Positions 12,959 through 25,020 of a stretch of 64,000 nt of DNA are shown in pieces. The notes beneath the pieces were generated by a model. The model saw only the letters and a program-made list of their open reading frames with translations. It had not been told where the DNA came from and made no database searches. This DNA is from Monosiga brevicollis MX1 (Eukaryota > Opisthokonta > Choanoflagellata > Craspedida > Salpingoecidae), in NCBI RefSeq assembly GCF_000002865.3, contig NW_001865039.1:1487096-1551095 (forward strand). The letters run 5' to 3'. Made by a program: the position numbers and the translations under genes. How positions within the stretch are numbered: the stretch's first letter is position 1; every line of letters starts with the position of its first letter.

Positions 12959-14868
12959 ATGGCTGCTGTGCGTCTATCTCGCGGGCTGCGGGCAGCTGCA
13001 AACTCGTTGTCAGGTGTTAGTTGGCCCGTGGAAGATGGACGAAGGGTGGCCGCCGTCATCGGCGGCGGTATCGTCGGCACAGCTGTGGCACGCCAGCTTC
13101 AGCTGAAGCGGCCCGACTGGCGGGTTGTGCTGCTTGAAAAGGTAGGAGCTCAAGAATCAGACTGTTTGGTGTAAACTGGAGCAACATGACGAGCAAACTG
13201 TCTGGCCGCCGCAGCCCTCAGGCCTCCCGATATTCTTGCGCGGGCTCTTGGTGCTTAGAACGAAGCTTTGGCCGACGAGCAAACGGGCCATAATAGCGGC
13301 GTCATCCACTCGGGTGTCTATTATACGCCCGGCTCCCTCAAAGCGCGCTTGTGTTTGCGTGGCAACGAGCTGCTCTACGATTTTTGCGCACAACAGAACA
13401 TTCCAGTCACCCGCTGTGGGAAACTGATTGTGGCCACCCACGAGGCTGAGCTGCCTCGACTACAGGCGCTCCTGGAGCGTGGCCAAGCCAATGGCGTGCC
13501 GGGCTTGGAACTTCTTGAAGGATCGTCTGCCGTCCAGGCACACGAGCCGCACTGTGCCGGCATCGCCGCCATCCATTGCCCGAGCACGGGTATTGTGGAC
13601 TATCGTCAAGTCACTCAGGCGCTTTGTGATGACCTGGTGGCCCGAGGCGGTCATGTCTACATGGGATCTCGGGTTGAGCGTATTGACAGCAAGGAAAATG
13701 AAGGAGTGCAATTATATGTGGCCGGTGTCTCTACCCCTCTACACGCCGACTATGCCATCGGATGTGCCGGCGTATACAGTGATCGCCTGGCTCGAGTCAC
13801 CCGTGTGGACGGCACCTCCTCACCCGACGGCACCTGGCATCATCTTGCCCGACCTCCCCCCTTGCCAGACATTGTTCCTATTCGTGGCGAGTATTTGGTC
13901 CTGCGTGAGGTGTGTGTATGTGTTGGGGTCGATACTCAAACGGACCTCTGAATCTGTTCGCTTATGCCATGTGCTCAAGCGAGTTCTTTGCGTGCGTCTT
14001 TGTAGAACAAGCGTCACCTCGTGCGCGGAAACATTTACCCTGTACCTGACCCAACGCTGCCATTTCTGGGCGTCCACTTTACCCCACGCATGGATGGTTC
14101 CTTGTGGTTGGGTCCAAACGCTGTTCCCGCCCTGGCCCGCCAAGGCTACTCGTGGCGAGACATCTCTTGGTGAGCCACGATGCCGATCAAGATATCTCAC
14201 TCCTTCTTGGCCTGATTGCATGAGCACTCTCACGTTTCAATGCTTTGTGTGTTATGATCTTGCTCTCTCGCTCCTTTTGAACCGCGTCCATCGCGCGTTC
14301 AATCCAATCGCGCGTTCAATCCATTTGTGTGCAGGCCAGATTTGTGGGACATGGTCGCATCTCGGGGCTACTGGCGATTGGCATGGCGACACCGCTGGTT
14401 CGGGCTCGATGAAATTCGACGCTCCCTCGATTTACGCGCCCAGGTTGGCACGAGTGCATGCGCGCCTCGCATAAATGGTCTCAGTCTGAAGAGACTCATT
14501 GGCGTGGTCTTCACACATTGTTAGGTGCGGTACTTGCAGCGCTATATCCCTGATATCCAAGTCGATGATGTGCAGCAAGGCCCGGCTGGTGTGCGAGCAC
14601 AGGCTCTTGACAAAGCTGGTCAACTGGTTGAGGACTTTGTGCTGGAAACCGTGGGTCCAAGTACGTACGCTCGTGTGGTTGCATTCGCCTTGAAGAGCGC
14701 CCAGGGTATTTTCGTTGTGGTTGTGTTCACAGAGTCTCACGCGGGACTGGTGCGAATGCAGACACGCTGCACGTAATCAATGCACCCTCCCCGGCGGCCA
14801 CCTCTTCTTTGGCCATCGCCGAATATGTAGTGACAGAAGCCGCCGGCCGTCTTCATTGGGATCCGTAA
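12959..14868 (+). CDS. L2HGDH: L-2-hydroxyglutarate dehydrogenase, mitochondrial FAD enzyme
   Basis: Oxidises L-2-hydroxyglutarate to 2-oxoglutarate in mitochondria, a metabolite-repair role. Six exons close in frame: 12959-13141, 13259-13909, 14006-14169, 14335-14443, 14525-14660 and 14762-14868, giving about 449 residues against 463 in human. The N-terminus is short, Arg/Ala-rich and mitochondrial-like, then the FAD-binding Rossmann motif [15 protein letters not shown]. Further family marks are [70 protein letters not shown] and [10 protein letters not shown] near the C-terminus. The ATG at 12959 is chosen because it is the first ATG after the CT tract and opens the targeting peptide. It is divergent from the C2/VASt gene and convergent with mitoguardin. 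No lesions seen. Confidence 0.95.
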
Positions 14869-15739
14869 CTGTCTATGATTATTGTCACGGCAGCAATTGA
14901 GCTTGGCTGCCTGTTGCGCTATTGACCTGGTTCGCTCGATGGTGCCCGCCCGCGCCACTCCTGGTTGTTGGCATCCTGCTCTGTTCATAGTGTGGGTGGT
15001 GCGTCTCGCATGCAGGCAGAAAAGAACTTATCATGGTAGTCGCTGGCAAGAGTCAACTTTTAAAGGCCAACATCCATGCCCTGAGTTGTCTGAGCTGCTC
15101 CTTGACGACTCTGCGACTAGAAGACACTCCACCGTGGCCTTGGAAGGCTAAAAATTGATCATTCTGTTCGAGCAAAAGGTTGAAATTTGTTTTGCGCGAA
15201 ATCCAACACAGCCAGAAGGGGGTTTTTTTCCTTTTGATGTGTCGATACCAGGATGTATAAATATAACACGAGTTTTCTTTGGATGAAACAAAAACCACCT
15301 ATCACGGCGTAAAGCAGGTGCCGCAGCGATGCTTGTTCTCCCACAAGGAGGCGCGTAGTGTGATGCTGGATCAGGGCAAAGGTACATTTGGTCTTTGATT
15401 TGAAACCTTTTTTCGTTTCATGAATTCCTAAAGGGTTTTCCCTTGATTTTCGATGAATTTAAGCTTTGTTTTTGTTTTGGCTCAAACTCAGACTCAATGG
15501 TTGATTTTACAACACGGTGAGTGGAGGCCAGGGAGTTTACGCTGGCGCTCACCTGTGAGACACGAGGAACATTTCTGGTTTGATTTTTGAAGACTCAGAT
15601 ACGCGCGGTGACTCGTGTTTCAGGCATCAGGACGGAACACGCGTCGACGCCACTAAAAATGTGTGTGGGCGAGGTCCAAAAACAGCAAAGAACAACGCGA
15701 GATGATTGCTTTTTCAACTCTTAGAAGGCCCGTTCCTCG
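14869..15739. other. Convergent intergenic region, no gene seen
   Basis: Gap between the stops of L2HGDH and mitoguardin. Short frames here have no coding signature or splice-consistent partner. The DNA is locally AT-richer (15150-15500) with T runs, as expected of two 3' ends. Confidence 0.6.
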
Positions 15740-17963
15740 TCAGTTTACAGTCAAGAGCTCGTTCGAGCGCTGTTCGCATCGCTGCATAACATCCCACATG
15801 TGATGGCTGACGGCTACAATAGTGCGGCATTCCTCAGGGTCAAACTGGAACATTTCTCGCGTGGCTGTCAGAATCATTTCCTGCATCCCGACAAATGGTT
15901 GAAAAGGTTGGAAAAATGAGGCAAAATGGAGCTCAAATCAAACTCGCTCCGCTGAAGCGTGCACAGTCGCTGCACGGCACGAAGAACAAAATGACGAGGC
16001 ATTGTCGCTGGCACAAACCTTAAACTTGATCAGCATGGGTTGAAGTGTGGTCACCTGGTGACAACCCAGAAGACCACATGCTAAAACCGGACTGACGTGC
16101 TGAACAATTTCATAAAATCTATGCGGGTCGCATCGAACAACAACTGCTTGAGAAAGCCCGCATCGAACACCGCTCAAGAGCATCATGACAAAAAAAAATG
16201 GCAGGATGGGTGGTGCAGTGTGAGCCCGACATACGAACCGTGTCATCAAGCCTTCTGGAATGCAGGTACTGCGGCGAGCCGTCAATACCGACCAAATGGC
16301 CGTACACAGTGTCTGCGTACAACATGGTCCAAGAATTAAAAAAAAAAAAAAAAGGTAGCGCTTGAATCCCGTATGATAACCACCTTGTGAAACAAGCCAA
16401 ACGCGTTCAAATGAACAACACACCTTCTCTTTCACAGCGCGAGGCACCCAGCTGTTGCTCATGACGGATGTGACAGATGAGGGCAGCTCCTGCATGCCAG
16501 AATACCAAACCCCGAGTTTAGAGTGCGCACCACACCAGACATGAGAATGAAGAATGAAAAACAAAACAACAACAACAACAAAAAAACAACAACGCCACAG
16601 TAATATATCTCGGGTGTGGCTGTGCGTACGTCCAAGCCTTCAAAGGCTTCGAGTAGAACATAGTCGATGATGCAGTCAAAAAGCGAAATTTCAGCACAGC
16701 CACGGCTGAGTAGTTCGTCAAATACAGCTGCAAGAGCGCCGGGACGTGATGTGTGAGCTAGAATCCCCAAGGAACATTTTTGGACAGTTGGCCGAGAAAG
16801 CAAAGCCAAAGATGCTGAGGAAGCAGGTCGTACTGTCGGCATCTGCATGCTCAACAAAGTGCATGGTGCTGTTCCAGGCTTGATCAAAGGCGGCCACATC
16901 GGCGTTGGCCACAGCAAGTACGCGAGACAGCATACTGCGGCCGACCTCCGCTAGCCAGCGTCGCTTTGCCTCCTCCTGCATCAGGCACGTAGAGCCGAGA
17001 CGGATACAGTGGAGGCGGGCTAGAAAATCCTTCTTGCTGACGCAGCCCGTGACGCGTGTGCGGTCGTTGCTGTATTTGACACCGTTCGACTCCACCAAGG
17101 TGCTGGCCAGCTCATAAACCGACATGGAGACGGTACCAGAATTTAGCGCGCTTGGCTCGATATGTGGCAGCTCAGGACTGCCAGCGTCTTCGTCAACGGC
17201 AAGCGTTGTTGTGTCAGGTGTGTGATGATGCGCCGGCTCAGAAAGGGCGTGGCGGTCAGCAGCAGAAAGAAACGAATCCTCGGATGCGGCCTGACTACGA
17301 GCATCAAAATCAGGTCGAGCACCGGGAGTTGAGGCTGCATCGACATCGGAAATCCATTTGGTAACTCGATCGTGAGTGCCCGAGGCAGCAGGAGATTCCG
17401 AGCCTGCAGCTTCTGCGGCATCGTATAGGCGCGCCAAGACGCGGCGTAGATGGCGCACTTTGAGGGGAGCACCCGAGCCTGCGATGGGATAGGACAGCTA
17501 GGATGAGTGGTGACAAGGGGTGACGAGCATGGGCACGACGCTCATGATCAACGAGGTGATATCGATGAAGGTTCAAGAGGGATAAAATGAACAACACAGA
17601 AAACATTTGAAGCGATGCCACAGCGAGGAGCTAGCGGAGTCGTCAAATTGGTTCGGTCTACGTACGAATGGCGGCTTGCAGTTCGCCCTCAAGTTTGACA
17701 CAGAGAGCTTCGATTGCAGAGACGTGAGCAGGGCTGATGGCGGACGTGACTGGGGTCTCATCCTCATTTTCCAACAAAAGTGGAAGGGATAGAGGCNNNN
17801 NNNNNNNNNNNNNNNNNNNNNNNNNNNNNNNNNNNNNNNNNNNNNNNNNNNNNNNNNNNNNNNNNNNNNNNNNNNNNNNNNNNNNNNNNNNNNNNNNNNG
17901 GGGGGGGGGGGGGGAGCTTACCCGCCAGGGCCGGGGCGGCTGGAGGGCAACATGCATCATCAT
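15740..17963 (-). CDS. Mitoguardin (MIGA/FAM73) family protein, interrupted by assembly gap
   Basis: Mitoguardins sit on the mitochondrial outer membrane, bind VAP proteins and carry lipid at ER-mitochondria contacts. The C-terminal half is recognisable exon by exon on the minus strand: SLFDCIIDYVLLEAFEGLDV (near 16660), LPSSVTSVMSNSWVPRAVKEK (near 16460), VLTARRSTCIPEGLMTRF (near 16280), HVSPVLACGLLG (near 16080), and a last exon containing EMFQFDPEECRTIVAVSHHM with TGA at 15740-15742. Upstream (16860-17470) is a less conserved region with an acidic, Ser-rich linker. A 103-N gap (17797-17899) lies near the 5' end. The ATG cluster at about 17963, followed by a GTAAGC donor, is one possible start. 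The N-terminal membrane helices expected of the family were not seen and may be in the gap or further upstream. Family call good, 5' end unresolved. Confidence 0.8.
17797..17899. other. Assembly gap (103 N) bordered by a 15-G run
   Basis: Unknown bases directly followed by 15 consecutive G (17900-17914). The G run at the contig edge suggests a hard-to-sequence homopolymer. The gap falls in the 5' part of the mitoguardin gene. Confidence 0.99.
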
Positions 17964-18637
17964 TGTGGCAGGGCCGCGCGAGTTCGGGGTGGGTTGGCTT
18001 CCTCGTCGGCCCTCAGCTCAAGGTGGGTGAACGCATGAACGAGTTGGTCGCGCCGTGCGCTGTCGGGATCAAGCTTCAATACGCAGCTATAGTAGACACG
18101 TTTGCACTTCTCGAAAGCGAGGCCTCGAAGGGGTCGGCGAAGCCGCAATTGGCAGGCGGCAACACCAGAGCGAGGGTGGCGGCCGGTGGCGAGAAATGGG
18201 TTGACCGGTCAACCGATCGTGGTGACTTCAGCGCACAAGTCGAACCCAAGCAACCGCCGAAAACTCTATCAAACGCGACAAAAAGTAACTCAGGGCTCTC
18301 TATAAAAACTGCAAAAACCATCTGATTAGCATCATGGGACAAAGGGTTTGCTGATGGCGTCAAGCAAGTTGATTGGCGAACGATGCCCCCATTTCTCGCC
18401 TTGCCCTCTCGCCCTGCCTCCTTGCCTCCTCTATCGTCCCGCTTCCCATAGTCCTCATAGTCCTTGACTGGATCTACACAGGATCGACCGACCATCCCGC
18501 ACCCCCTTGGCTGCCGTTCCCTCCTCACCTTCATTTCCGAGGGGTACGCACTCCTCTCCATGCCGTAAAAAGCAGGTCATCTAACCCCTCTAACTTAATA
18601 TTATATGACAAATAACCACCGCGTCAGTGTGTGTCAA

Positions 18638-18717
<80 letters not shown>

Positions 18718-19077
18718 AGAAAGAAAGAGAAAAGCATAAACAGAGAGAGGGTTTGAGAGGGAGAGAGTTTGAGAGAGAGAGCGTTTGCAATTTTGTTTTT
18801 CTTTCGTTTGGATTCAAAGAGGTACGTTCGCCTGATGATGCGGTCGCTGGCGTATGTGGCGCGATGGACGCCCGGGGCGCCACTGTCGGCTTTGGTCGTT
18901 TTGCTTTTGCTCTGGTTGATAGGAGGAGGGAAAGGGCTGGGTGGGGAAGACTGATTCCTGTGCATCGCGTCGGGCGTTGTTGTTGGACAGCGCGTTTGCG
19001 CGAGGGCTGAGCTTCGTTCTGATAGTGCACTGCTGGCTGTGGCGCGCGCATAGATTTCTACAATTTAACACAACGGG
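17964..19077. other. Divergent intergenic region with possible unassigned exon
   Basis: Contains the (GA)n tract described separately. On the minus strand at about 18010-18148 there is an open stretch including GLAFEKCKRVYYSCVLKLDP that looks protein-like (helical, TPR-like spacing) and could be an upstream exon of mitoguardin or of another gene. I could not splice it with confidence because of the gap. The rest, including the alpha-SNAP upstream region, shows no supportable gene. Confidence 0.4.
18640..18782. repeat. (GA)n microsatellite upstream of alpha-SNAP
   Basis: Perfect GA from about 18640 to 18714, then degenerate GA-rich sequence to about 18782. Located about 300 bp upstream of the alpha-SNAP start in a divergent gap. 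Confidence 0.95.
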
Positions 19078-19996
19078 ATGGCCAACTACGCGAACGATGC
19101 CGCGGCCTTGATGGCGCAGGCTGAGAAGAAGCTCAACTCGGGCGGTGGCTTTTTTGGCATGTTCTCCAACCCGACGCTCAAGGCCGAAGAGGCTGCTAGC
19201 CTCTATCGTGACGCTGGCGTCAAGTTCAAGGTGGCCAAGATGTGGCAGGAGGCCGGCGAAGCCTACATCAAGTCAGCGGAGGCCTTTGTCAAGGCTGAGG
19301 TTGGTGCCATATGGAGCTTGCCAAGACATCTGCTTTACTTTGCGATTCCACTTGGCCGCTTCACACTCACCTCTCTCTCTCTCTCTCTCGCATGGGCACG
19401 GCACCAATTTCCTTAACTTGATTCCGTCCCACTTTGATTGGATGTGTCATAGCTGCCGCACGAGGCAGCAACTTCCTATCAAGAGGCCGTGACACCCTTC
19501 AAGAAGGTGTCACAGGACGGTTCGTCAGCTAGTTGGGCGTTTGGCCTCGCGATTTCCGTCATCTCATCGAGCTCTGTGCTGTTTGCTTGCGACAGACGCC
19601 GTCATGTGCATGGAAAAGGCTGCAGCCACCTACCTTGATATGGGCCGGTACGTCAGCGATTCCTATTGATAGCTGGGCTGGATTGTTCATGCCACGTCAA
19701 GCCCATGTTCTTCTCATCGCTTACACAACGGATGCCGCCTTGCTATTGTGCTTGCAGGTTTGCCATGGCCGCTAAGCAATTCAAGTCGATCGGTGAGGTG
19801 GCGGAGAAGGACCTGGCGGATTTGACCCGGGCCAAGGAGTTTTACAAGCGCGCTGCCGATGCGTTTGAGAGTGAGGACTCACAAACCAGCGCCGACAAGC
19901 TCAAGCTCAAGGTATAATGCACGATCCAGCCACTCGCGACGGCTGGGTAGATTGGGTTGCACCATTGTTCAGATCTCATGACTCTATCGCCGCCCA

Positions 19997-20070
<74 letters not shown>

Positions 20071-20706
20071 GAAATTGTAGATTGCTTCCATCTCCGCTCA
20101 GGAGGAGGAGTATGAAGAGGCTTGGACCCTCTTTGAAGAGGTCGTGGAGCGCATGGTGGATAAGTACGTTGTCTGCTTCGCTGGATGGTGCATCTGCAAC
20201 TTGAGTGCCCAGTGTCGGTTTTCCAGCGTGTTCAAGAGCAAGGCTCATGGTCACACATTGCTTGCTGTGGTGGCTCCACGATGGCCATTTTATGATAGTA
20301 ACCTCCTCAAGTTTGGCTCCAAGGAGTACTATCTCAAGGCTGGCGTCTGCCGTCTCCTCTCGGGTGACGTGGTTGCCACCAAGGTTGGACTGACGGTCTT
20401 TTTTCGTTTTGCAGCATCCGAGTTGTCATTTCTACCGCTCATCTTGATACATGGTGCCTCATGGCATGACCCATCGGCCATTGGCAGCGCGCCTTTGAAG
20501 GCTACACAGTGCAGTACTCTGCCTTTGGTGATACGCGCGAATGGCGCTTGCTTCAGGGCCTCATTGAGGCTTGTGAGGAAAACGACGTTGAAAAGTTTCA
20601 GCAGGCGTTGGCGGAGTATGATAGCGTACAGAAGTTGGACTCGTGGATGACCACCATCTGCTTGCGCCTCAAGAAGACGCTTTCTGCTGAAGAAGATATC
20701 TTGTAG
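19078..20706 (+). CDS. NAPA: Alpha-SNAP, NSF attachment protein
   Basis: Adaptor that recruits NSF to cis-SNARE complexes for disassembly after membrane fusion. Seven exons close in frame: 19078-19299, 19453-19519, 19596-19647, 19758-19911, 20081-20163, 20299-20383 and 20488-20706, giving 293 residues against 295 in human. The N-terminus has the membrane-inserting loop region GGGFFGMFSNPTLKAEEAA. TPR-like helices follow: AAKQFKSIGEVAEKD, FYKRAADAFESEDS and LLKFGSKEYYLKAG. The C-terminus is LDSWMTTICLRLKKTLSAEE, matching the family tail that activates NSF. The third intron from the end (19912-20080) holds a long (GT)n tract right before its acceptor. No lesions seen. Confidence 0.96.
20000..20069. 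repeat. (GT)n microsatellite inside alpha-SNAP intron
   Basis: About 70 bp of uninterrupted GT on the coding strand, ending about 12 bp before the acceptor at 20080. It replaces a conventional polypyrimidine tract with an alternating purine-pyrimidine run. Confidence 0.95.
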
Positions 20707-21080
20707 TTTTCTGACTCACATACTCGCAGTGCAGTGACAATTTTTGCCACTGCTGCCGCCACAAACACCACTATCGGCCAATAACACTCGGAAGACATGA
20801 CGAAGCCTTTATTTCGTTGCTGCGTGACAGATGTATGTGTGTTTGGGTCGTGTGCCTCAGAGCTTGAGGTGTCGCTTATATTTCTCTTCTTCTCTCATTC
20901 TGATGGTCTGATCCTGAAGTCACAACCCGCGTTGTCGTTTCGTGATCGTTTCATGTTCCATGTCCCATGTCGAGTCGTTCGTTGCGGTTTTTTTGTTTTT
21001 TTTTTGTGTGAAGTTTTGTGTGAACAGACGCCACGCTGTGACGCGGAAGACTATGCAAACAGCACCTTGGGCATTTAGTC
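20707..21080. other. Convergent intergenic region, no gene seen
   Basis: 3' flanks of alpha-SNAP and the opposing membrane protein. T-rich stretches at 20990-21005; no coding signal. Confidence 0.6.
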
Positions 21081-23325
21081 TTAACTCTGCTCAATCGATA
21101 GGGTATTTGAAGAAGTGGTGAAGCTGTTGATCACGTGATAGTCAAGCGTGCCATCCGCTGTGAATTCCACAGCAAATGTGTTCCAGACCTATTAAAGGCC
21201 AAGGCAAGCACATATGAGACAAGAATGGCAATTGGCAAATAAGCGCAATGCCAATGTGAACAAAAAGAGGAGGGGGAGAGTTTGAGGTTTGAGAGAGCTT
21301 GAGAGAGTTTGAGAGAGAATACAAAACAGCCCGAGTCGGTTTCGAACTGACATCGGCTTCTTGGTCCTTGTCAGGATTGGCTGGCAGCATGGCGGCCATG
21401 CGGTTACCAATGTAGAGTCGTGCAATCGCCCTAAAGTTCCCAGGCAATCAATCGTTGATAACCGGCCAAAGCATGCAGGAGAAGACTGTAAGTTGAAGTA
21501 CTCAGCGTCAACAGGAATGGGCATGGTACTGTGTTTGGGGTGGAGAAGGAGGTCGGGCCAAACTTACGCCGCGCCGTCAAAGCGATCGCCATTTTCAACA
21601 CGAACAGAGTGAGCGTAGAGACCTTTCTGAGCCCGTGCGTCCACGGTAATGGTCTCGGGGCCGTAGCCTGCGGTTTCATCACGTGCAAGCTAGATGCCAA
21701 GTCCACGAAATGCAGCAGTGCAGGTGTTGAGCAGGGAAGAAGTGCGACATTGCAAACTATGAGCAGCCAAGCCAGAGGGTGATACCTGTGCAGCGTCGTT
21801 GGCACCGCAGGCACGATTGGTGTAATTGACTTGGCAGCCAGAGGGTGTGTCCAGGATCGAGTCGAGGTCCGCTGGGAACTCGGTCCACGTGACAACAATG
21901 CGAAAGGAGGTGGACTGTAGACTGGTGGAGACGGCGAGGTCTGCCAACGTATTCTGCGAGGGTGGGTCAAACGCGCAATTGGATCAGAGGCTTGATATTC
22001 ACCATCGCACACAGGAGCAAGTTTCCGAGTCGACCAATCTCGTACCGAGGGAATGGGGGCGACTCCAACAGGGATGAAAAAAGTTGTGGGCGCGAAATGG
22101 GGGTCCAAGAGAGTGACGTTGGCATCTTGGTTGACGCGGGCAACAAAGTTGTAGCGGCCATTAAAGTCAGCCTGTACTCGGTGGCGCTGGCCTCCACCAG
22201 GGCTGATGGAGAGGTTGGCAAAGGGCAGAGGTTGGTATGAAGCGGCGTCCAGAACATAGCCGAATACGGGTAGCTCGGTAAAAGTCGGTAGGGAGATGTG
22301 ACAAAAGTCAGGGGGTGCAAAGTCATCCGGCGTGAAGGGATCGTTTTGACGAACGACGTCGGTGAAGATGTAGTTTGTGGTCACACCGTAAGGATAACGG
22401 CCCAGCATGACGGTCATCTGGTCCAGGCTCATGTTTTTGTCCGTGTCAAAGCTGTTGGTGAGGATGGACCAGATGTACATGGCGCGCACATCCTCGGTAA
22501 GGCTCCATTCCTCCACTGTCTGCCCATCACGGGTTTGGTTCTGCTGAAAGGTAGCCCCTGGAGGCAAACGGCTAAGCATCATGGGTTCTGTCGTGTTTTG
22601 AGTCTTGCAAGTTCCAGTGTTGCAGGCAGTATCGTTGCAGAGCACCTGTTCCAGCGAAAGAAGCCGTTGTGATTGTGCGAAGAGTCTGACGCTGCACAGA
22701 CAGGGTGTAAATTGGGTAGACTATTATGCAAGGGGACAGTTGGGTGCACAAACCGTGACAGCCAGGTTGAGGTTGTAGTAGTGGATGTGGAGTTGGGGCA
22801 GGCCGTCCGTCTCGTTGAGCCAGAGAAGCTGGCTCTGCAGTGGATATGAATAGAGGAGGTCACCTGTGTTTACAAATCCGAGTAAAGGAGTTTCAAAAGC
22901 ATTGGTGTTGTGGTTAGCCAGCACACGCAGCGTGTGGCAAAGAGAGAGAGAGAGAGATATGGCGCTCGGCTGAACACAGACCAGAGATGGGAATTGGCGA
23001 GCCAGGATCTGAGACGTAGGTGACATGACTGCCGTAAGAAGTGGGCACACTGCAAAGAAATGACATAAGCTGGTTACAGTTGGGTAGAAGACAGAGGAAG
23101 AACAACGCAGCGAGCAAGCTGGGCCAACAGAAGCCGAGGGTGCCTGCCGGTGACCAGGGCTGGTCTGCAACCCGTACGCCACGACCATTGCTCCACGATA
23201 ATCATGTGATAAAGCAGTGCCTACCTGGGCACGTCTGGTATCATAAGGGCCACTGCACCACTACCCACGACTGTGAGCAGCAGGCTCAACCCCAGCATGA
23301 TATGCTCGAGTCGTCGCCAAATCAT
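21081..23325 (-). CDS. Signal-anchor membrane or secreted protein with carboxypeptidase-regulatory-like and beta-sandwich domains
   Basis: On the minus strand the first exon begins MIWRRLEHI followed by a hydrophobic segment (MLGLSLLLTVVGSGAVALMI), so the product enters the secretory route by an anchor or signal sequence. Middle exons are rich in Asn-X-Thr/Ser sites. The exon around 21960-22650 contains VFGYVLDAASYQPLPFANL, resembling a carboxypeptidase-regulatory-like beta domain. The next exon has FRIVVTWTEFPADLDS and CQVNYTNRAC, then YGPETITVDARAQKGLYAHS, which resembles the beta-sandwich seen in YfaP/DUF2135-type extracellular proteins. The last exon ends with TAA at 21081-21083. Exon edges between 22640 and 23240 are uncertain. 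I do not recognise a named orthologue; function unknown, likely extracellular. Confidence 0.6.
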
Positions 23326-23696
23326 TGTGCCTCGTTCGGAAAAAAAAAAAAAAAAGGCTCCGACCCCAAGATCCCAGCATCGTCACTTCTTTCGCCAGCT
23401 GATAACTGGGAGCAGTGCTACCACATGTCATTGCAAGACAATTCAATTTTCAAGAAGGCTCAGAACACAATGTCCGCTCGTGCGTTGTTTTCTCGAAACT
23501 AAACTTCTTGGGCGCCCTCTCTCTCTCTCTCTCTGTGGGTGTGTGTGTTTCCTTTTGTTCTCAAAGAACAAAAGAAACCAACAAAAGAACAAAAGAACCG
23601 AACAACAAACAACAGCAGTAGCAGTCGTACCACTAAAGTGAATGCTATTCTGACTGTGAATGCTATTTGAATGCTATTTTGGTTGTTTGGCAGTGA

Positions 23697-23740
<44 letters not shown>

Positions 23741-24442
23741 TTTCTTCCGAACTGAGCGCGCGCGCGCTCAACGACTTCCGGACGGCTCAGGAAGACCTGA
23801 TTCTTCTGTCCTGGTGGTCCAGACCTTGGCTGGACTGGCTGGATTTTACTGGCGGGGTAAGTGAGTGCAGCGGGAGCTATTGGAAAAGGTGGACGGGATG
23901 GTTGGGCGCACTGGACACTTGATGTGTTTGTGTACATGAGCTGTAACTTCTTGATTGGGCGCTGCATGCACCACGTCTCGAGCTGGGGTTGCCCATTTGC
24001 GCACGAGCAACTGCATCTGTCTCTGGGACAGACTTGCTCGGCACAGGGTCCCAGCCCTGCGCCGGCCATCCGGCTGTCCACCAACGCACATGCACACACA
24101 TGTTAGCTCAGAAGGAGATATAGCCCTCATTCTTCATCTTGCTCGCCGCTGTCCCTCTTCTGATCCACCTAGAGGCACGAAGTGCACGCGCGAGCGATTG
24201 CGTCCTTTTTTTCAGCCGCGCCCTTTGATCAGCTCATCTATGCCAAGCCCATCAAAGCTGGTTCATGTAGAACGGCATGTTGCGGTAATGCGTGCGGCCC
24301 GCTTGGCCGCCAGCCCGCGCGAAGGATCTTGAGAAGGTGATCAACTTTTCATAGCAAATGCCAAAGTATCTCAAGCAGCACGTAGGCTTGTGGTGAAACA
24401 CAATTGCGAGCGCCATCCGTGCTGCAGTCTCAACCAAGAGTT
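23326..24442. other. Divergent intergenic region with CT and GA tracts
   Basis: No supportable gene. Contains (CT)9 at about 23517-23534 and (GA)n at about 23703-23734, followed by a CG-alternating stretch (23757-23767). Frames crossing these tracts are artefacts of the repeats. An upstream untranslated exon of the following genes is possible but not shown. Confidence 0.6.
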
Positions 24443-24877
24443 ATGGACAATACCAACTCACCCGACGATCGCGCTCGGCGCGTCCTTGAGGCGAAGCGTC
24501 TATATGCCGAGCGCAACCGGAAGAAGAACAATGTCCGAAAAGCCAAGGGTAAGACTTTTGCACCTACAGAGGCACTCACACGAGGCTCCGAGCAATCTAG
24601 GCCTGCCTGGAGGCGAGAGGCCAAAAGCTTGTCCTTTCCCCTCCCAGCGGCCGGGCTGAAGTTTGCATCCGCCGTCTCAACGCTCACGAATTGCCCTCCC
24701 TTCATGTCGGGCGCAGACGCTGGTGTGCGCTCCGAGCATGCCCGTGGCCCTGGTAGTCCGGGTCGTGGACCCACGAGCAGTAGTGCCAGTCCAGGAAGCC
24801 GTTCCCCTGGTGGCTCAGCCACCGCAAGCCGCACCCCGAGCGGCCGTTCTGCGTCAAGTATGTCTGATCAGAGTTGA
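24443..24877 (+). CDS. Small Ser/Gly/Pro-rich protein, uncharacterised
   Basis: Begins MDNTNSPDDRARRVLEAK, then a strongly basic helix (RLYAERNRKKNNVRKAK) and a low-complexity Ser/Gly/Pro/Arg tail ending SASSMSDQS with TGA at 24877. A GTAAGA donor at 24549 and an acceptor at 24715-24716 define a likely 168-bp intron. Its length is a multiple of three and it has no stop in frame, so both spliced and unspliced forms read through (about 88 or 144 residues). It lies 143 bp upstream of the kinase start on the same strand and could be an upstream ORF or separate gene. I do not recognise it. Confidence 0.45.
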   Translation: MDNTNSPDDRARRVLEAKRLYAERNRKKNNVRKAKGKTFAPTEALTRGSEQSRPAWRREAKSLSFPLPAAGLKFASAVSTLTNCPPFMSGADAGVRSEHARGPGSPGRGPTSSSASPGSRSPGGSATASRTPSGRSASSMSDQS

Positions 24878-25020
24878 ACAGACAACTTTCAACACCCAAT
24901 CCGCCTTGCGGTCCTCGTTGACAAAGATGAGGCCGCCCGATACCGGTGCAGGGTGCCTTTAATCCAGTGGCGCTTGCACGGTAACATTTGAAATCTCACA
25001 CCATCCACATCCTCCGCATA

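Noticed and set aside
12552-13106. 184-residue plus-strand frame rich in Ser-Leu
   Set aside because: It is mostly translation of the CT microsatellite, and it overlaps the true L2HGDH first exon in another frame.
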